A DNA stretch of 64,000 bases from Copromyces sp. CBS 386.78. Its lineage: Eukaryota; Ascomycota; Sordariomycetes; Sordariales; Sordariaceae. Below are positions 46,997-57,939 of this stretch, piece by piece (the first letter of the stretch is position 1; each line of letters opens with the position of its first letter). Made by a program: the position numbers and the translations under genes. The notes beneath the pieces are model-generated. The model did not search any database. It saw only the letters and a program-made list of their open reading frames with translations, and was not told where the DNA came from. Location of the stretch: positions 1 to 64,000 of the forward strand of contig MU839089.1 in assembly GCA_030685235.1 (NCBI GenBank), written 5' to 3'.

Positions 46997-48712
46997 ATGG
47001 CTGGCCTACTCCCCTCAGACAGGAAATCCGTCCTTCAGTATGCCTTGACGGCACTGCTCCTTCAGTTTGCCTCCGCCTCTCAGATACAACACAGCGCGCC
47101 ACAGGTCACAGCTGCTCCCACCGCGACCACTGCTCTAGCGGTCGTTCCCACCGCTATTTCAGGCTGTCACTTGCATGATAATGAAGTGTGGGTGCTCTGA
47201 TATCATTTCTTATGTGTGTCACTGGATTACTGACCTGACCGCCACAGATTCTGCCTCGCTGGTGAAACCGAGTACTCTGTTCACACTACGGCCACTGCTA
47301 CCTCTGAGCTTCCTGCTCAGTTCACGGGATGCCACTCTCACGACGATGCGCTGTACGTTTTGTTGCCACCACCTTTCTTGTCTCATGGCCCATATTGACT
47401 GGAAGCAGATTCTGTGAGACGCCAAGTGGAGATGTGGAGATCTCACTAGTAGCCGAGGAATCCGAAGAAGATGATCACCACCACGATGAAGATGAAGCGA
47501 CGTCCTCTACTAGCGAAAAGAAGTGTCACTTCCACGCTGGTGTCGAACACTGCACTGGTGGCGATGAGCATGAGGGAGAGAGTGCAACATGCGAGAGGAC
47601 CGACCGAGACTACAACATCCGTCTCAGAGTCGGTCTCTTGTTCGCCATGTTGGGAACCAGCTCCTTTGGTGTCTTCAGTCCCATTCTGCTCTCCAACTTT
47701 GTCTCGCCAAACAATGTCTTCATCACCATCTTGAGGCAATTCGGGACTGGCGTCGTCATCTCTACTGCGTTCATCCACCTGTTTACTCACGCTCAGCTCA
47801 TGTTTGCTAGCGAATGTCTGGGAGAGCTTAGTTTCGAAGGCACAGCAGGTGCCATCTCTATGGCCGGCATCTTCATTTCGTTCCTTGCAGAGTATTTCGG
47901 CGTTCGTGTCTTGCAGTGGCACGCCGCCAAGACGGAAGCACGCAACATCGAGAACGGTGGAGAGAAGGAAGACTCGGCCCACAGGACTGAGATGGTCAAC
48001 ATCATGGTCTTGGAGTGCGGTGTCATCTTCCATTCTATTCGTAAGTCACGCCCTTCCTACAACCCTTCCTGTGGACAGCCGCTAATCAGGTATCACAGTA
48101 ATCGGCATTACCCTGGTTGTCGCTGGCGACACCTTCTTTCTCACTCTTTTCGCAGTAATCGTATTCCATCAAATGTTTGAGGGCATTGCCCTTGGATCCC
48201 GCATCGCGGCCCTCGGAACTCTCCCCCCGATCAACGCGGCCTCCTCGGTCCACAGCCATTCGCACCACGGTCACAGCCACCACGGCCACAGTCACGCCCA
48301 TGAGGTTAAGCGCCCAAGCCCGCCTGCTGAGCCCCACTCACCAACCTGCACCGATAATGGAGTGGTCTCGGAAGACGAGTCAGTGGAAGTCACCGTCATC
48401 AAGCCCGTCTCGCTCAGGAAGAAGCTCCTTCTTGCTTCCGGTTTCGCTTTGGTCACCCCTATCGGCATGGCCATCGGCATTGGTGTGCTGAACCAGTTCA
48501 ACGGCAACAACCCTTCGACTATCATTGCTATCGGCACCCTCGACGCCGTTTCTGCTGGCATCCTTATGTGGGTTGGCATCGTTGAAATGTGGGCTCATGA
48601 CTGGATGTTGGGCGGCGAGATGACCACTTCCGGTCCTCTTCGGACACTTGCTGGTCTTACTTCTCTTATCGCGGGTCTGGCCGTGATGAGTTTGCTTGGA
48701 AAGTGGGCTTAA
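46997..48712 (+). CDS. ZIP-family zinc transporter with Cys/His ectodomain, 513 aa
   Basis: Four exons: 46997-47187, 47248-47352, 47409-48040, 48099-48712. Introns are 60 bp (phase 2), 56 bp (phase 2) and 58 bp (phase 1). ATG 46997 (ctcatcATGGCT) starts a signal peptide-like segment. The extracellular N-terminal region has three C-x2-H-x5-C modules: GCHLHDNEVFC (56-66), GCHSHDDALFC (91-101) and KCHFHAGVEHC (137-147), plus an acidic/His stretch DDHHHDEDE. Transmembrane segments begin near residue 168 (RVGLLFAMLGTSSFGVFSPI). ZIP signatures are FIHLFTHA in TM2, CGVIFHSILIGITL (TM4) and VIVFHQMFEGIALG (TM5), which form the binuclear metal site. A His-rich loop (HSHSHHGHSHHGHSHAHE) follows TM5. 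It should import Zn(II) across the plasma membrane. The ectodomain suggests a high-affinity type such as ZrfC. Confidence 0.95.
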
Positions 48713-49707
48713 TGAGACTCAGAGGCCGCATACTCTTCTTTCTAGGATACCTATTTGCTTCTTTGGATTCGCGGGCGTTTTCCGAAAAAAAAAAATCTTG
48801 GGTTACGGTTATTGGGCATAGCGATTGGGAAAATTTTGCTTGGATGGCGTTGATCACACGAAAAGCCGCTGGGATTTGCATTTGGCGCAAACATATCTAA
48901 TGAAGCATATCTTGACATGACAGCATGACATAGAAATCATTTCGATTTTTCGAGAGTAAGCAAGTTGGAGAACGCATATTCGGCAGAAGAGAGGCAAAGT
49001 TTAGATGACCAAACCAACAATTCATGAACTTGGTACACTCATTTTCTTGTTCAAACGTAACAAGGTGACACAGCATCAAATAGCATATCCTGAATTTGGC
49101 AGTAAGTAGGGGCCCGGGTCTTGTGTAACTTGGAGGTCGCATTTGTTGTTGATCACCATGTAGTGTTATGCTGGGACGACATAGAATCTCGCACGTAGGA
49201 TTTCGTATAATTGCTTGCTCAGCACCAAACACCTAAACAAATGTCTATTGTAGACTCTGAACGGTGCTAAGTGTACAACGACGAATGTATGCTTCAAGGG
49301 ATGATCTGCTTCCAGATACAATATCCATTGTAAGAAGATGAGATCGCAACCTCGATCGTTGAAACGCCACCGGTATAGCTAGCTGCCTCAATTAGCATTG
49401 TCTACTTCACTTTATTGTGCTCATGGCAAGGGCGCATAGCATGATAATTTTGGTGAAGGTGTTCGTTCACGCTTTGTTCCCAGTGCCCAAAAAAAAAAAA
49501 CTGGCATGGCACATCGCTAGTCAGGAACAATGCATGCATTGCATACGAAACCGAGGTCTTGGACATGGCACGTTGCGCATCGTAACCTGCATTCATAAAC
49601 CAAGAAAATCAGAACCACTTACGCTAACAAAAGAAAGATCGCAAACTTTCAGGATAGAAAAGGAAGAGAAAGCGTGAAACGGAGATGGAAAAGAGTGGAA
49701 AAAGAAA
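48713..49707. other. Intergenic region
   Basis: No gene seen. It holds the 3' region of the transporter gene and an A-run near 49490-49500. Confidence 0.6.
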
Positions 49708-49805
49708 TGCCCAATAACAGGATTGAACTGTTGACCTTCGCATGGACTTGATATCAGAAGAAACCGATATTAGTACGACGCTCTAACCAGCTGAGCTAAT
49801 CGGGC
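49708..49805 (-). tRNA. tRNA-Ile (AAT) with 24-nt intron
   Basis: 98 nt on the minus strand from 49805. The acceptor GCCCGAT pairs with ATTGGGC and the discriminator is A. The D arm is GCTCAGCTGGTTAGAGC. The anticodon stem TCGTA/TGCGA holds loop C-T-AAT-A, then a 24-nt intron between positions 37 and 38 (TCGGTTTCTTCTG...AAGTCC). Spliced length is 74 nt. The T arm is AACAG-TTCAATC-CTGTT. Confidence 0.9.
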
Positions 49806-50770
49806 TAGTGTTGATTGTTGAAAGTAGACGCCCCAATTAGCACTTATCAGGAACGCTTTGCACAGACACGACCCCGAGCCCGTGCTGCCTCGGCCGTGGC
49901 GATCTCCGAATGCCTGGGGGACACTCGCGGGTATCTCTGGTTTACTGCGCAAATATTTCAAGAACGGTGGCTCAACAAGATGATTCTCAATGGATATGAA
50001 CGATGCTTTGGATTTGGTAGCTTCGAGTGTAGTGAAAATTGACAGATGCTCGCCCGGTAGAGTGTCCGTTACGGCCTGCTTCGCTCTCCGGAAGCACGCC
50101 GGCTCATCACGATACACAAGCCAAGGATTTGCCTCACAGCATCACAGCATCATAGCATCACATGTTAGTAGTCTGCCCGCCGCCCATGTTTGCTTTTCAA
50201 TTTTTTCTTTGATTTTTATTGTCGGTCAATCGATGACTGATCAGCCTCCGCTACCTAACAGTTTTGCCTAGAGGAAGCCCTGCGGCACCTGCCCTTGAGG
50301 CGTCTTTCTAGAACCAAGCCAACTACCCTGTAGCTAAGGCGATGGATGAACTCCAGAAAAGCCACAAACACGCTGATGACCTGGAAATGTCCTCCTCATG
50401 GATTGATACATCCTGGATTTGCAAGCCAATAGTCGCGCTGATAAAACCTTGCCTGAGCGGTAATCCTAATCATCCCCTTTCCTCCACCTCACTCATCCGT
50501 CTCCAAGTAGGTAGTCGTCTCTTTTGTTGCATTCGTCGTCGGCAACAACCAGGAAAGTCATCCTCTGTCCCTGATTACCTGTACCCAGTACATTAGGGAC
50601 CCATAGCCCAATTGCCGGCATTTCCCGATGTGCTCCAATTGTCTTCGTCTGGTAGATGAGAAGTTGTGTCTAATAGACCTCCTAGAATCCGGTGGTCAGC
50701 GGGTTATTCTTCCCCCCCCCACACCTCTTACTCATCGAGCTCCTCCATCTTTAGGGAAAAAAGAACTAGT
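49806..50770. other. Intergenic region
   Basis: No gene seen. A CATCACAG-type microrepeat occurs near 50138-50160. Confidence 0.55.
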
Positions 50771-52218
50771 TTAGAACATACCATACAGAGGAGACGGGGT
50801 GTACTCGGACGTAGTAGAGCCGTTAACCGCCATAACAGTACCCGAGCCGTTTCCACTCTGGTGGAGCGCCGGGAAGGGGTATGGTTGAGGGACCATCATC
50901 TCAGCCAGTGACTCTGTGGTTAGCAAGTTCGGGATATGACCGCCATCATGGGGCATGCTTTGAACCCCAAAATTATACTCATGAAGAGACTGATGAGGAC
51001 CAGGGGCGGGCCGCCGGCTAACTACTTCCAAGGTGTTGTCATCGACACAAGCAAGTGGCGATATGCCCTTGGGGACCATGGCCACGCGCGGCTCTGGTCT
51101 CTCGGGGTACCAATATAGCTCGTCGCGCATGGGATTGAGGTTGGCTGTGATTCCGATGGTGCGGAGGTTTCTAAAGGCGATCTTGGCTTTGTCTCGGGTA
51201 ATGGGATGACGGAAGAGGCAGAGGAAGCTGTGGAGGCACTGGATGGTGTCGAGGTGGTAATAGTTGTAAGACTGAACGGCTTCGGTAACGGACACGATGT
51301 GTTTTCCGTGAATTACCGTTTTTCCATCACTTTGCGGGATCTCGGCCAGTTGAGGGCGGCGGAAGACGAAGGTGAGGTGGCGGAGGTTGGGGAACTGGAA
51401 GAGGAAGGTCAAAGGGTTTTTCGCACCAGGGCTGGTCCAGTCGTGGCCATGAGGACGCATGTCCTCGACGCGATCGAGCTGAAGCTCGATTCGGTAAATT
51501 CGGCTTAGCAGATTGGTAGGCGCCGGGACAATGAAATCGCGGTATCCATCAGACATCGGCTCCCAGAGTGAAGTCTCGTACATGGCATTGGAGCTGTCAG
51601 TTTCCTGGCGAGGGCGGGGCGACTTGCCCAGGCGGACACCCAGGGTGTCCTTATGTGGATTGAAAAGATAGGGGGAAAGATCCTCACGGGTCGAAGGCCG
51701 CGGGCTTCCCCAATGGATGAAAGCCAGGTCGCGGCTCTCCCTGTTGATCTCGAAGAGTCGGATTCGCTTATAGTGATCTCGACTCCCCAGCCATAAGCTG
51801 CGGTGTCCCGTCACGATCGGCCCGCTATATCTGCATAGAGTCACTGCATTGCTGACAGTACCTTGATAAGCTGAAAGCTCGCTGGTGGCCGTCGTAGGAT
51901 CAACCGACATCATCCAGATCTTTTGTCGAAGCTCGGACGGTAGCTCTGGGAAGCGGGGAAACAGCTCGCAGAGCTTTTCCTTCCCCTTATCAATCAGGCG
52001 AATGAGAATCATCAGGTCTTCCTGACCCAAGGTCGAACGAGTTCTAGTTCAACGGGTGTTAGCTATGAATACAATAGCCAAAGAGACGCTCCTGAGATTC
52101 TGACTTACACTTGATCCTCTTCCGGACAACATCGTATAGTATCGATGCAACCGTTGATGATGCTGTCGTAGTCAGGCTCGCCCGTACGGATACGGTGTTC
52201 TCGTGATGTTGGTAGCAT
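50771..52218 (-). CDS. 2EXR-domain protein of unknown function, 460 aa
   Basis: Exons 52218-52109 and 52043-50771 on the minus strand. The 65-bp phase-2 intron has a GTAAGT donor, a GCTAAC branch site and a TAG acceptor. I chose ATG 52218 (tttaccATGCTA); an in-frame ATG at 52293 is possible but is preceded and followed by leader-like CA-rich sequence. Residues 65-82, FPRFPELPSELRQKIWMMSV, are the 2EXR signature (F-x-x-F-x-x-LPxELRxxIW), common in large, fast-evolving fungal families, sometimes near HET genes. The following region has RLFEINRESRDLAFIHW, the usual second block. The rest up to 460 is mostly globular with PNLRHLTFVFRRPQ, and a Gly/Ser/Thr-rich tail. No catalytic or membrane motif is visible. 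Molecular function is unknown for the family. Confidence 0.85.
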
Positions 52219-54547
52219 GGTAAATTGTGATACTGATAGAGATCTCGATCGATGAAGTTGGGTGTTGTTGACTGTTTGTGATGGCGATGGCAAAAAGTCG
52301 ACGATTACCAGATGGGGAAAATGGCCATGTGGGATGCAAATCAGTAGGTCTAGGGTTTAATATTATGTGAGGACCGTCAATCTACCGGTAGAGGTTTTGT
52401 CAAGGAAAAGAGACTGTAGCCAGTAGAAATTGGAATTGATTGGATTGGAAGAAGATGAAGATGAGGAGGAAAACTGGAACCTCCAAAGGCCTGGGGAGGC
52501 CGGTCTTAAATACAGGTAAACCGCCCTGATTCATCCTTCCTGTCAGGCCTGTTCAGGTTACTGACTTCCTCATCTGGATCTACAGCTTTGACAGGCACGG
52601 ACCTAGACGAGGGTCGGTCCTGACAGGTTTTCTACGCAGTATCTGCACGCCCCGCAGGTTTCGGTGCGAGTGAATGGCCTGCATGAACAACCCGCAGAAC
52701 CGTGAATAGGTACCTCAGAAGCACTGAACGTTTGCCACGGCATGTGACTGAGATAGATCAAGGTCCTGCGTAGTTGGATAGGTAGTTGTCAGCACGAGAT
52801 GGAGCACTAGCTCAGGCAAGCTGATGCCGTGATGGGGACAAGACTTTACTCAAAACAATGGACGGAACCCGGAGTTCTCTGAAGAGTCATAACTTCCTGT
52901 TGCCTTGACACGCCGTCCATGCGTTCTGGTAAATTACCTACTGGATGCGCCGGTAACAAAAGGCCTGACACGGCCCATTCGCATGGGCACTGAGAGATAA
53001 TTTGCAGTTATGAAGTCCAGAACTGCTTGTTGAATAGCAACAATCGTTTCAAAGAATAGCCCTGAAGCAGGTGTTGGCGGGTCTACCTGTAGTCGTGGGC
53101 AAGTTTGTTCAGGCCCCAGGCAACCAGCTCCGTTGATCACGCGTGGCTGTTTTCCTGATACCAGACGTAGAAGCGCCGTCACTTGACACAATAGTTGCCG
53201 CAGGTCGATAGCCGTTGAGGATACACCAAGAACTGGTTTGGCATTGATGATCAATAAGCCAGATTGAAGAACAACAAGTATCTCAAGGGAGTCTTGGTGC
53301 ATCAGATGTCACATCCGAGTTGAAATAGCCGTTAGCGGGAGCACAGTTCTCGGGTCATCACCCGCAGTTTTGGCGTTTCTCGACTGCCATTCTGGTTGCG
53401 ATAGTCGGTGCAGCACGGATTCATCCTGGGACTTTGCTTCACCGACAAAAGCGTTTGTGTTCCTGAACGTCTTCGTCAGTCCTGGCCCTTCGACGCGTGA
53501 ACGGACTGATACTTTAGTTGATATCGTCTTGTCAAGGAAGAGTTCCCTTGCCACAAATCTTTGATCGACCGCTGAGTTGACGATAATGAATGACATTGCC
53601 ACTCGGATTGATGTCAACAATCCGAAATGTTTCTGGTAAAATCCGAGGGCCGTCGGACACTGGCCTAATGTCATAGGTCCAATTGTAGCCAAGCCAGATG
53701 AGACACCGAGCCACCGACCACCAGCAGTCTCTTTGGGCAGAAATTGTGAGCCTTCCAATGCTCCTGTCTTCTAGAAACGTGCTCGTTGGACTTCTCGAGA
53801 ACCTTGCAGGAGCAAGTGCAGGAGCAAGTGAGAATAAGTGAGGTTGAGGTTGCCTTTTGGGGCTGAGCTTAACTCGCGTGATTCCCATGTGACCCCACTC
53901 ACCCGCAACCCGGGCAATTGGTTGCTGCCTGTTCGCTAACAATTTACACTGTAGGGCAGAGTAAGCAAGTCAAGCCACAAGCCACCAATATCACTCTTCG
54001 CTTTGAGAGGAGGAGAGAAATGCACCTGTCCCTAAACGCCACCGAGGCTTACGGTCGGTGTCGGATTTGGACAACGAGATATTAAATCTCGCGGCGGTGA
54101 TGAAATAAGCCTTGCATACGCAGTGCCTCCCGTTTCAGTGTTCGTTAGATGTCTTGACATAGGATACCGAGTCTGTTAGTGGTCAGTACAATGAACTGCC
54201 TGCCCCTGGAAACACAGAAGGTCTGGTACATCTCTCGGTACCTACTTTCAAAGTACCTGTCAATGATAGATCCGATTGGCTGGGGCCCTATCCCAGACTC
54301 CACTTTCCCGCTATGACCCACACAAGCAGGGCACCTTTAGACTTGGGTCAGGTAGTAACATCCACTGTCAGCTTCAATCTCGACTTCAACTTCCCAAATC
54401 ATTATAAAGATGCTTCCTTCCCGCCCACGGGCGCCGTGACAGGCATCTTGCTGTGCTGATCATACCTACCTTTTGCCGTGCTGCGACTTTGTTGTGTTCT
54501 TGTGGGATTCTACCATTCTTTTTCAAACAGACAGGTCCGAGTCCGAC
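52219..54547. other. Intergenic region with unusually open minus-strand frames
   Basis: The first part is the promoter and leader of the 2EXR gene. Between 52934 and 53942 the minus strand carries three long frames (122, 149 and 136 codons), two of them overlapping, without recognisable domains. They could be chance or remnants of a decayed gene. Confidence 0.5.
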
Positions 54548-57268
54548 ATGTCTCGACGGTCATCCATCTTCGGGAGGCTTGGCCGATCAAGCTCATCGGC
54601 GACGGCAAGCATTGCAACCAGCAATGAGAAAGATGGACAGGACATCGATGGCAAGCTCGCACCGCCCCCGGCCTACATCACCGTCGACGAGTCGGCTACG
54701 GCGGACTTGACAGCTGCCTTTGACCAACTGAGCCTTTCCAACGCGGCTTCCAACCCAACTGTCGATACATGTCTTGCCCACTTGAAGCTGTTGTTCGCCA
54801 TCCAGTCCATGAAGGAAGAGGTTGGCTATACAGATGGGCTCTGGGGACTGTGGGACTCTCTCGCCGGGCCCCTCGATCAACTTGAACACGCATATGCCGA
54901 CACGAAGAAGACCCCTTCTGATGCCAAGAAGCTCCTCGGTGATGAGCTCGAGGGAGATGACGCCAAAACTGCCAAGAAGACGCTCGAGAATCTGAGCAAG
55001 ATCCGTGAGAAGCGATGGGCCTTGTTCCTTGCAAGAGCCACCCAGAGATACGAGGCGTGGTGGAAATCGCTGCCTGGCGGTCAACCATTGACGGAAAAGG
55101 ATATGGAGGAAGACACATCCTTTGGATACGAAACATTCCCTATGGACGACAACGCTACCTTTATCTGGAGCGAGGAGAAGCTACCTCCCCTTGGTATGTT
55201 TCCAGGCCCTCTGCCAAATTCTGGTGGGAAGTAAGCATCTTGCTAACTCGCCAATTCTGTACAGATGTACTGATGGTCTGGCATACCCATATGCTCAACC
55301 CCCGTGCCTTCCTTGAAGATGCCATGCTAGCTGGCTTGAGAGGCTTCTGGAACAGAGGACTTCCGTGGCACTTGGTCAACGCGGCTATCGACTCGGATTT
55401 TAGCTACAACGTATCGGATCAGTGCAAGGCGCATTGGACGAGCCAAACAGGCCGCTATTGGGACAATCAATCCGATCCACTCGTCAAACACTTGCAATGC
55501 CCCAAATGCAACACACATTTGGTAATTCCCTGGACAACATGCTCTCGGCCTGAAGACTTCTATGATGAAACCGAACCCCTGGACCTGACTGGCACTGGCT
55601 TTGGTGACGGTAACCTCAAGCATTTGTGCGAAAAATGTGGCGTCGTCATCTGTAAGGAACTGCTGTGCGCTTTCAAGTTTGTCAAAGACGTCGAGGCTCT
55701 ACTTGGGCCTGCAAACCGGCCGATCCCAGGCACCATACTGGAACCCACGACCGGGAGACCCGCGACAGTGCCGCCCGAGCCTGAGAAGTCCATTTACCCT
55801 CGCACCTTTCCCAACCGTCTCCTCAAGAGCGGATGCAACTCTATTCGCACAAAGGTGACCACGCTCATGACCACCAAGCCGGACCCTACCATGCAAGACA
55901 TTCGTGTCGAAATCGAAGCCATTCTTGGGAACAACGCATGGCTGAAGGAGATCAACAATTACTTGAGCAGCCCCAGGGGCCTGGAATACAGGGTTGGCCG
56001 TCCCAGTAAGCTCAACATACGCAAGATGATGGCCCATTACTGGGAGAACTTCAGCCCCTTCGCTCTCGACCTGGCTGGCGCCGTTGTGCGCCAGGGCATC
56101 TTCATCGAAAAGATGTACAAGATTGACTGGCTCCACAGCCCTTCGGCAACCGACACCATGAAACGCCTCCTGCTCAAATATGTCCGGTTCTTCACCATCA
56201 TACAGATGAATCCGGCCAAGATGGCAGTCCCTACCCTTGATATCGACCTGGCTTGGCACACGCACCAGTTGAGCCCGAGCAAGTACTACGTGTATAGTTT
56301 TGGCAAAACCGACAAATTCATCGATCATGATGACAAGGTTGAGGAGGGCAGATTGAGCGAACAATTCGAATGGACCAGCAAGGAGTATCAGGATACCTAT
56401 GATGAGGTATACAGCGAGTGTACCTGCTGGTACTGCGAGTGTACGTTGGATCCGCTATCAGTCGTCCAAGCTCCTCGTCTCTCCATGCTAACAACAACGT
56501 CTTTCTTATAGCTATTCGGACCTCACATGTGAACTCACTCGGTAAAGTGCTGGGGGTTTCCAAGTCAGAGAAAAGTACGTACTCACCTGTCTTTCCCAGT
56601 CTGGCCACCCAAACACAGTCTGGAACTTCACTAACCACCTCCCCCTTACAGTCGCCGAATCCTTCCACGCCTCCGGAAAAGCCAAGTTCTGCCCCCCTGA
56701 CAAGTCCGCCCATATCTCCTCCCACAACGCCATGATGCTCCACGTCGACCCCTCACAGCCGGGCCTAACCACCCAAAACCGCGTGCGCATGCAACTCACC
56801 GCCCTTAACCAGAAGAGACTGGACGCCGCATACGCCAAAGCCAAGAAACGCGCTGAGAAGAAGGGCAGAACGATTCCGCCCCGGGATCAGACGTACTACG
56901 ACTACTGGGGATACCCGTACTACATGGCTGGTCCTTACATGTATCCTATGTGGTTCGCACCGGGGATGTACTACGGATGGAGTGCGGGATACATTGCCGG
57001 CTGTGGGACCGGAGTTAATGGCGCTTGTGCGGCGGACACTTGTGGAGGAGGTGTTGCTGCGGGTGCGTGTGGTGGTGATGGGGGATGTGGAGGGGTAAGT
57101 TATCCTACATGCGCGACGACTGACGTAGAAAGAAGGTTTTGTCATTTTTGATGCAAACGCTAACGGGTCTTCTTTGCTTAGGGATGCAGCAGCGGCGGCG
57201 GGTGCGGAGGAGGAGGAGGCTGCGGAGGTGGATGCGGAGGAGGAGGAGGAGGTTGTGGTGGCGGTTAG
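54548..57268 (+). CDS. Glycine-rich domain-containing protein (DUF1399/GRDP-type), 804 aa, five exons
   Basis: Exons 54548-55193, 55265-56440, 56512-56574, 56652-57094, 57182-57268; introns 71, 71, 77 and 87 bp, all with GTATGT/GTACGT/GTAAGT donors and CTAAC-like branch sites. ATG 54548 begins MSRRSSIFGRLGRSSSS. The DUF1399 core is supported by two W-H-T-H motifs, MVWHTHMLNPRAF (Trp221) and DLAWHTHQLSPSKYY (Trp546), and by Cys pairs CPKCNTH and CEKCGVVIC between them, which look like a metal site. A Tyr/Pro/Met-rich linker (YYDYWGYPYYMAGPYM) follows. The last 28 residues are almost only Gly and Cys (GGCSSGGGCGGGGGCGGG). GRDP proteins in plants are linked to stress and auxin responses; the fungal role is unknown. 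The Gly/Cys tail could bind metal or form disulphides. Confidence 0.85.
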
Positions 57269-57939
57269 TCAACACCAATGACATTTCTGAATGCTGATGA
57301 AGATACTGACATTTGTGATATAAAGGCGGTGGATGCTAGGTTTTCTTATCCCCCGGGTTTACATGTCATGATGGTTTTTTTGATGGCAAACGCTTGTTTT
57401 GGTTATGATAAGTCTCTTTATCCATTCGCCTTCTTTCTTCAACTTAACGGCCCATCATGTTATCTATTCCATCTACGGATCTTTCATTCATTCACAATAA
57501 AAAAAAAACAGCACACTTCGTTTGGGACCTTTGCTCTGCACGATGTGGCTTATTGTGGCTTGGAAGTTATCGCCGTCATCATAAGCGCACCAAGGATCAA
57601 TAGTCACTGGCCCGTTAGGCGCCAAGATATTGACTCGGACTTTTGGTGACATTTAAAGAATAAAGAGGGGGCGTTACCCAGTAATCGTCAATCTGGTCTG
57701 ACACTGCCACTTGCACAATTGAGATCAGGCACCACACGACCACTTAAGTCGTTGATGGTGGCACCGCCATTTCAGTCACTCCGACACTCGTTCATCAATA
57801 CTTACTGGTATGTGGTGATGCCTACTCCTTACTTTACAATGCTGACTTTTGAAGACACAGGCCTACAGACCAACATCATTAAAACTATCTTCCGCAAGCC
57901 ATCCCTCCTTGAGCATAGCATTTAATAAACTCATCAAAG
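57269..57939. other. Intergenic region between GRDP-like and HET genes
   Basis: No gene seen. It holds the promoter and leader of the HET gene. Confidence 0.65.
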
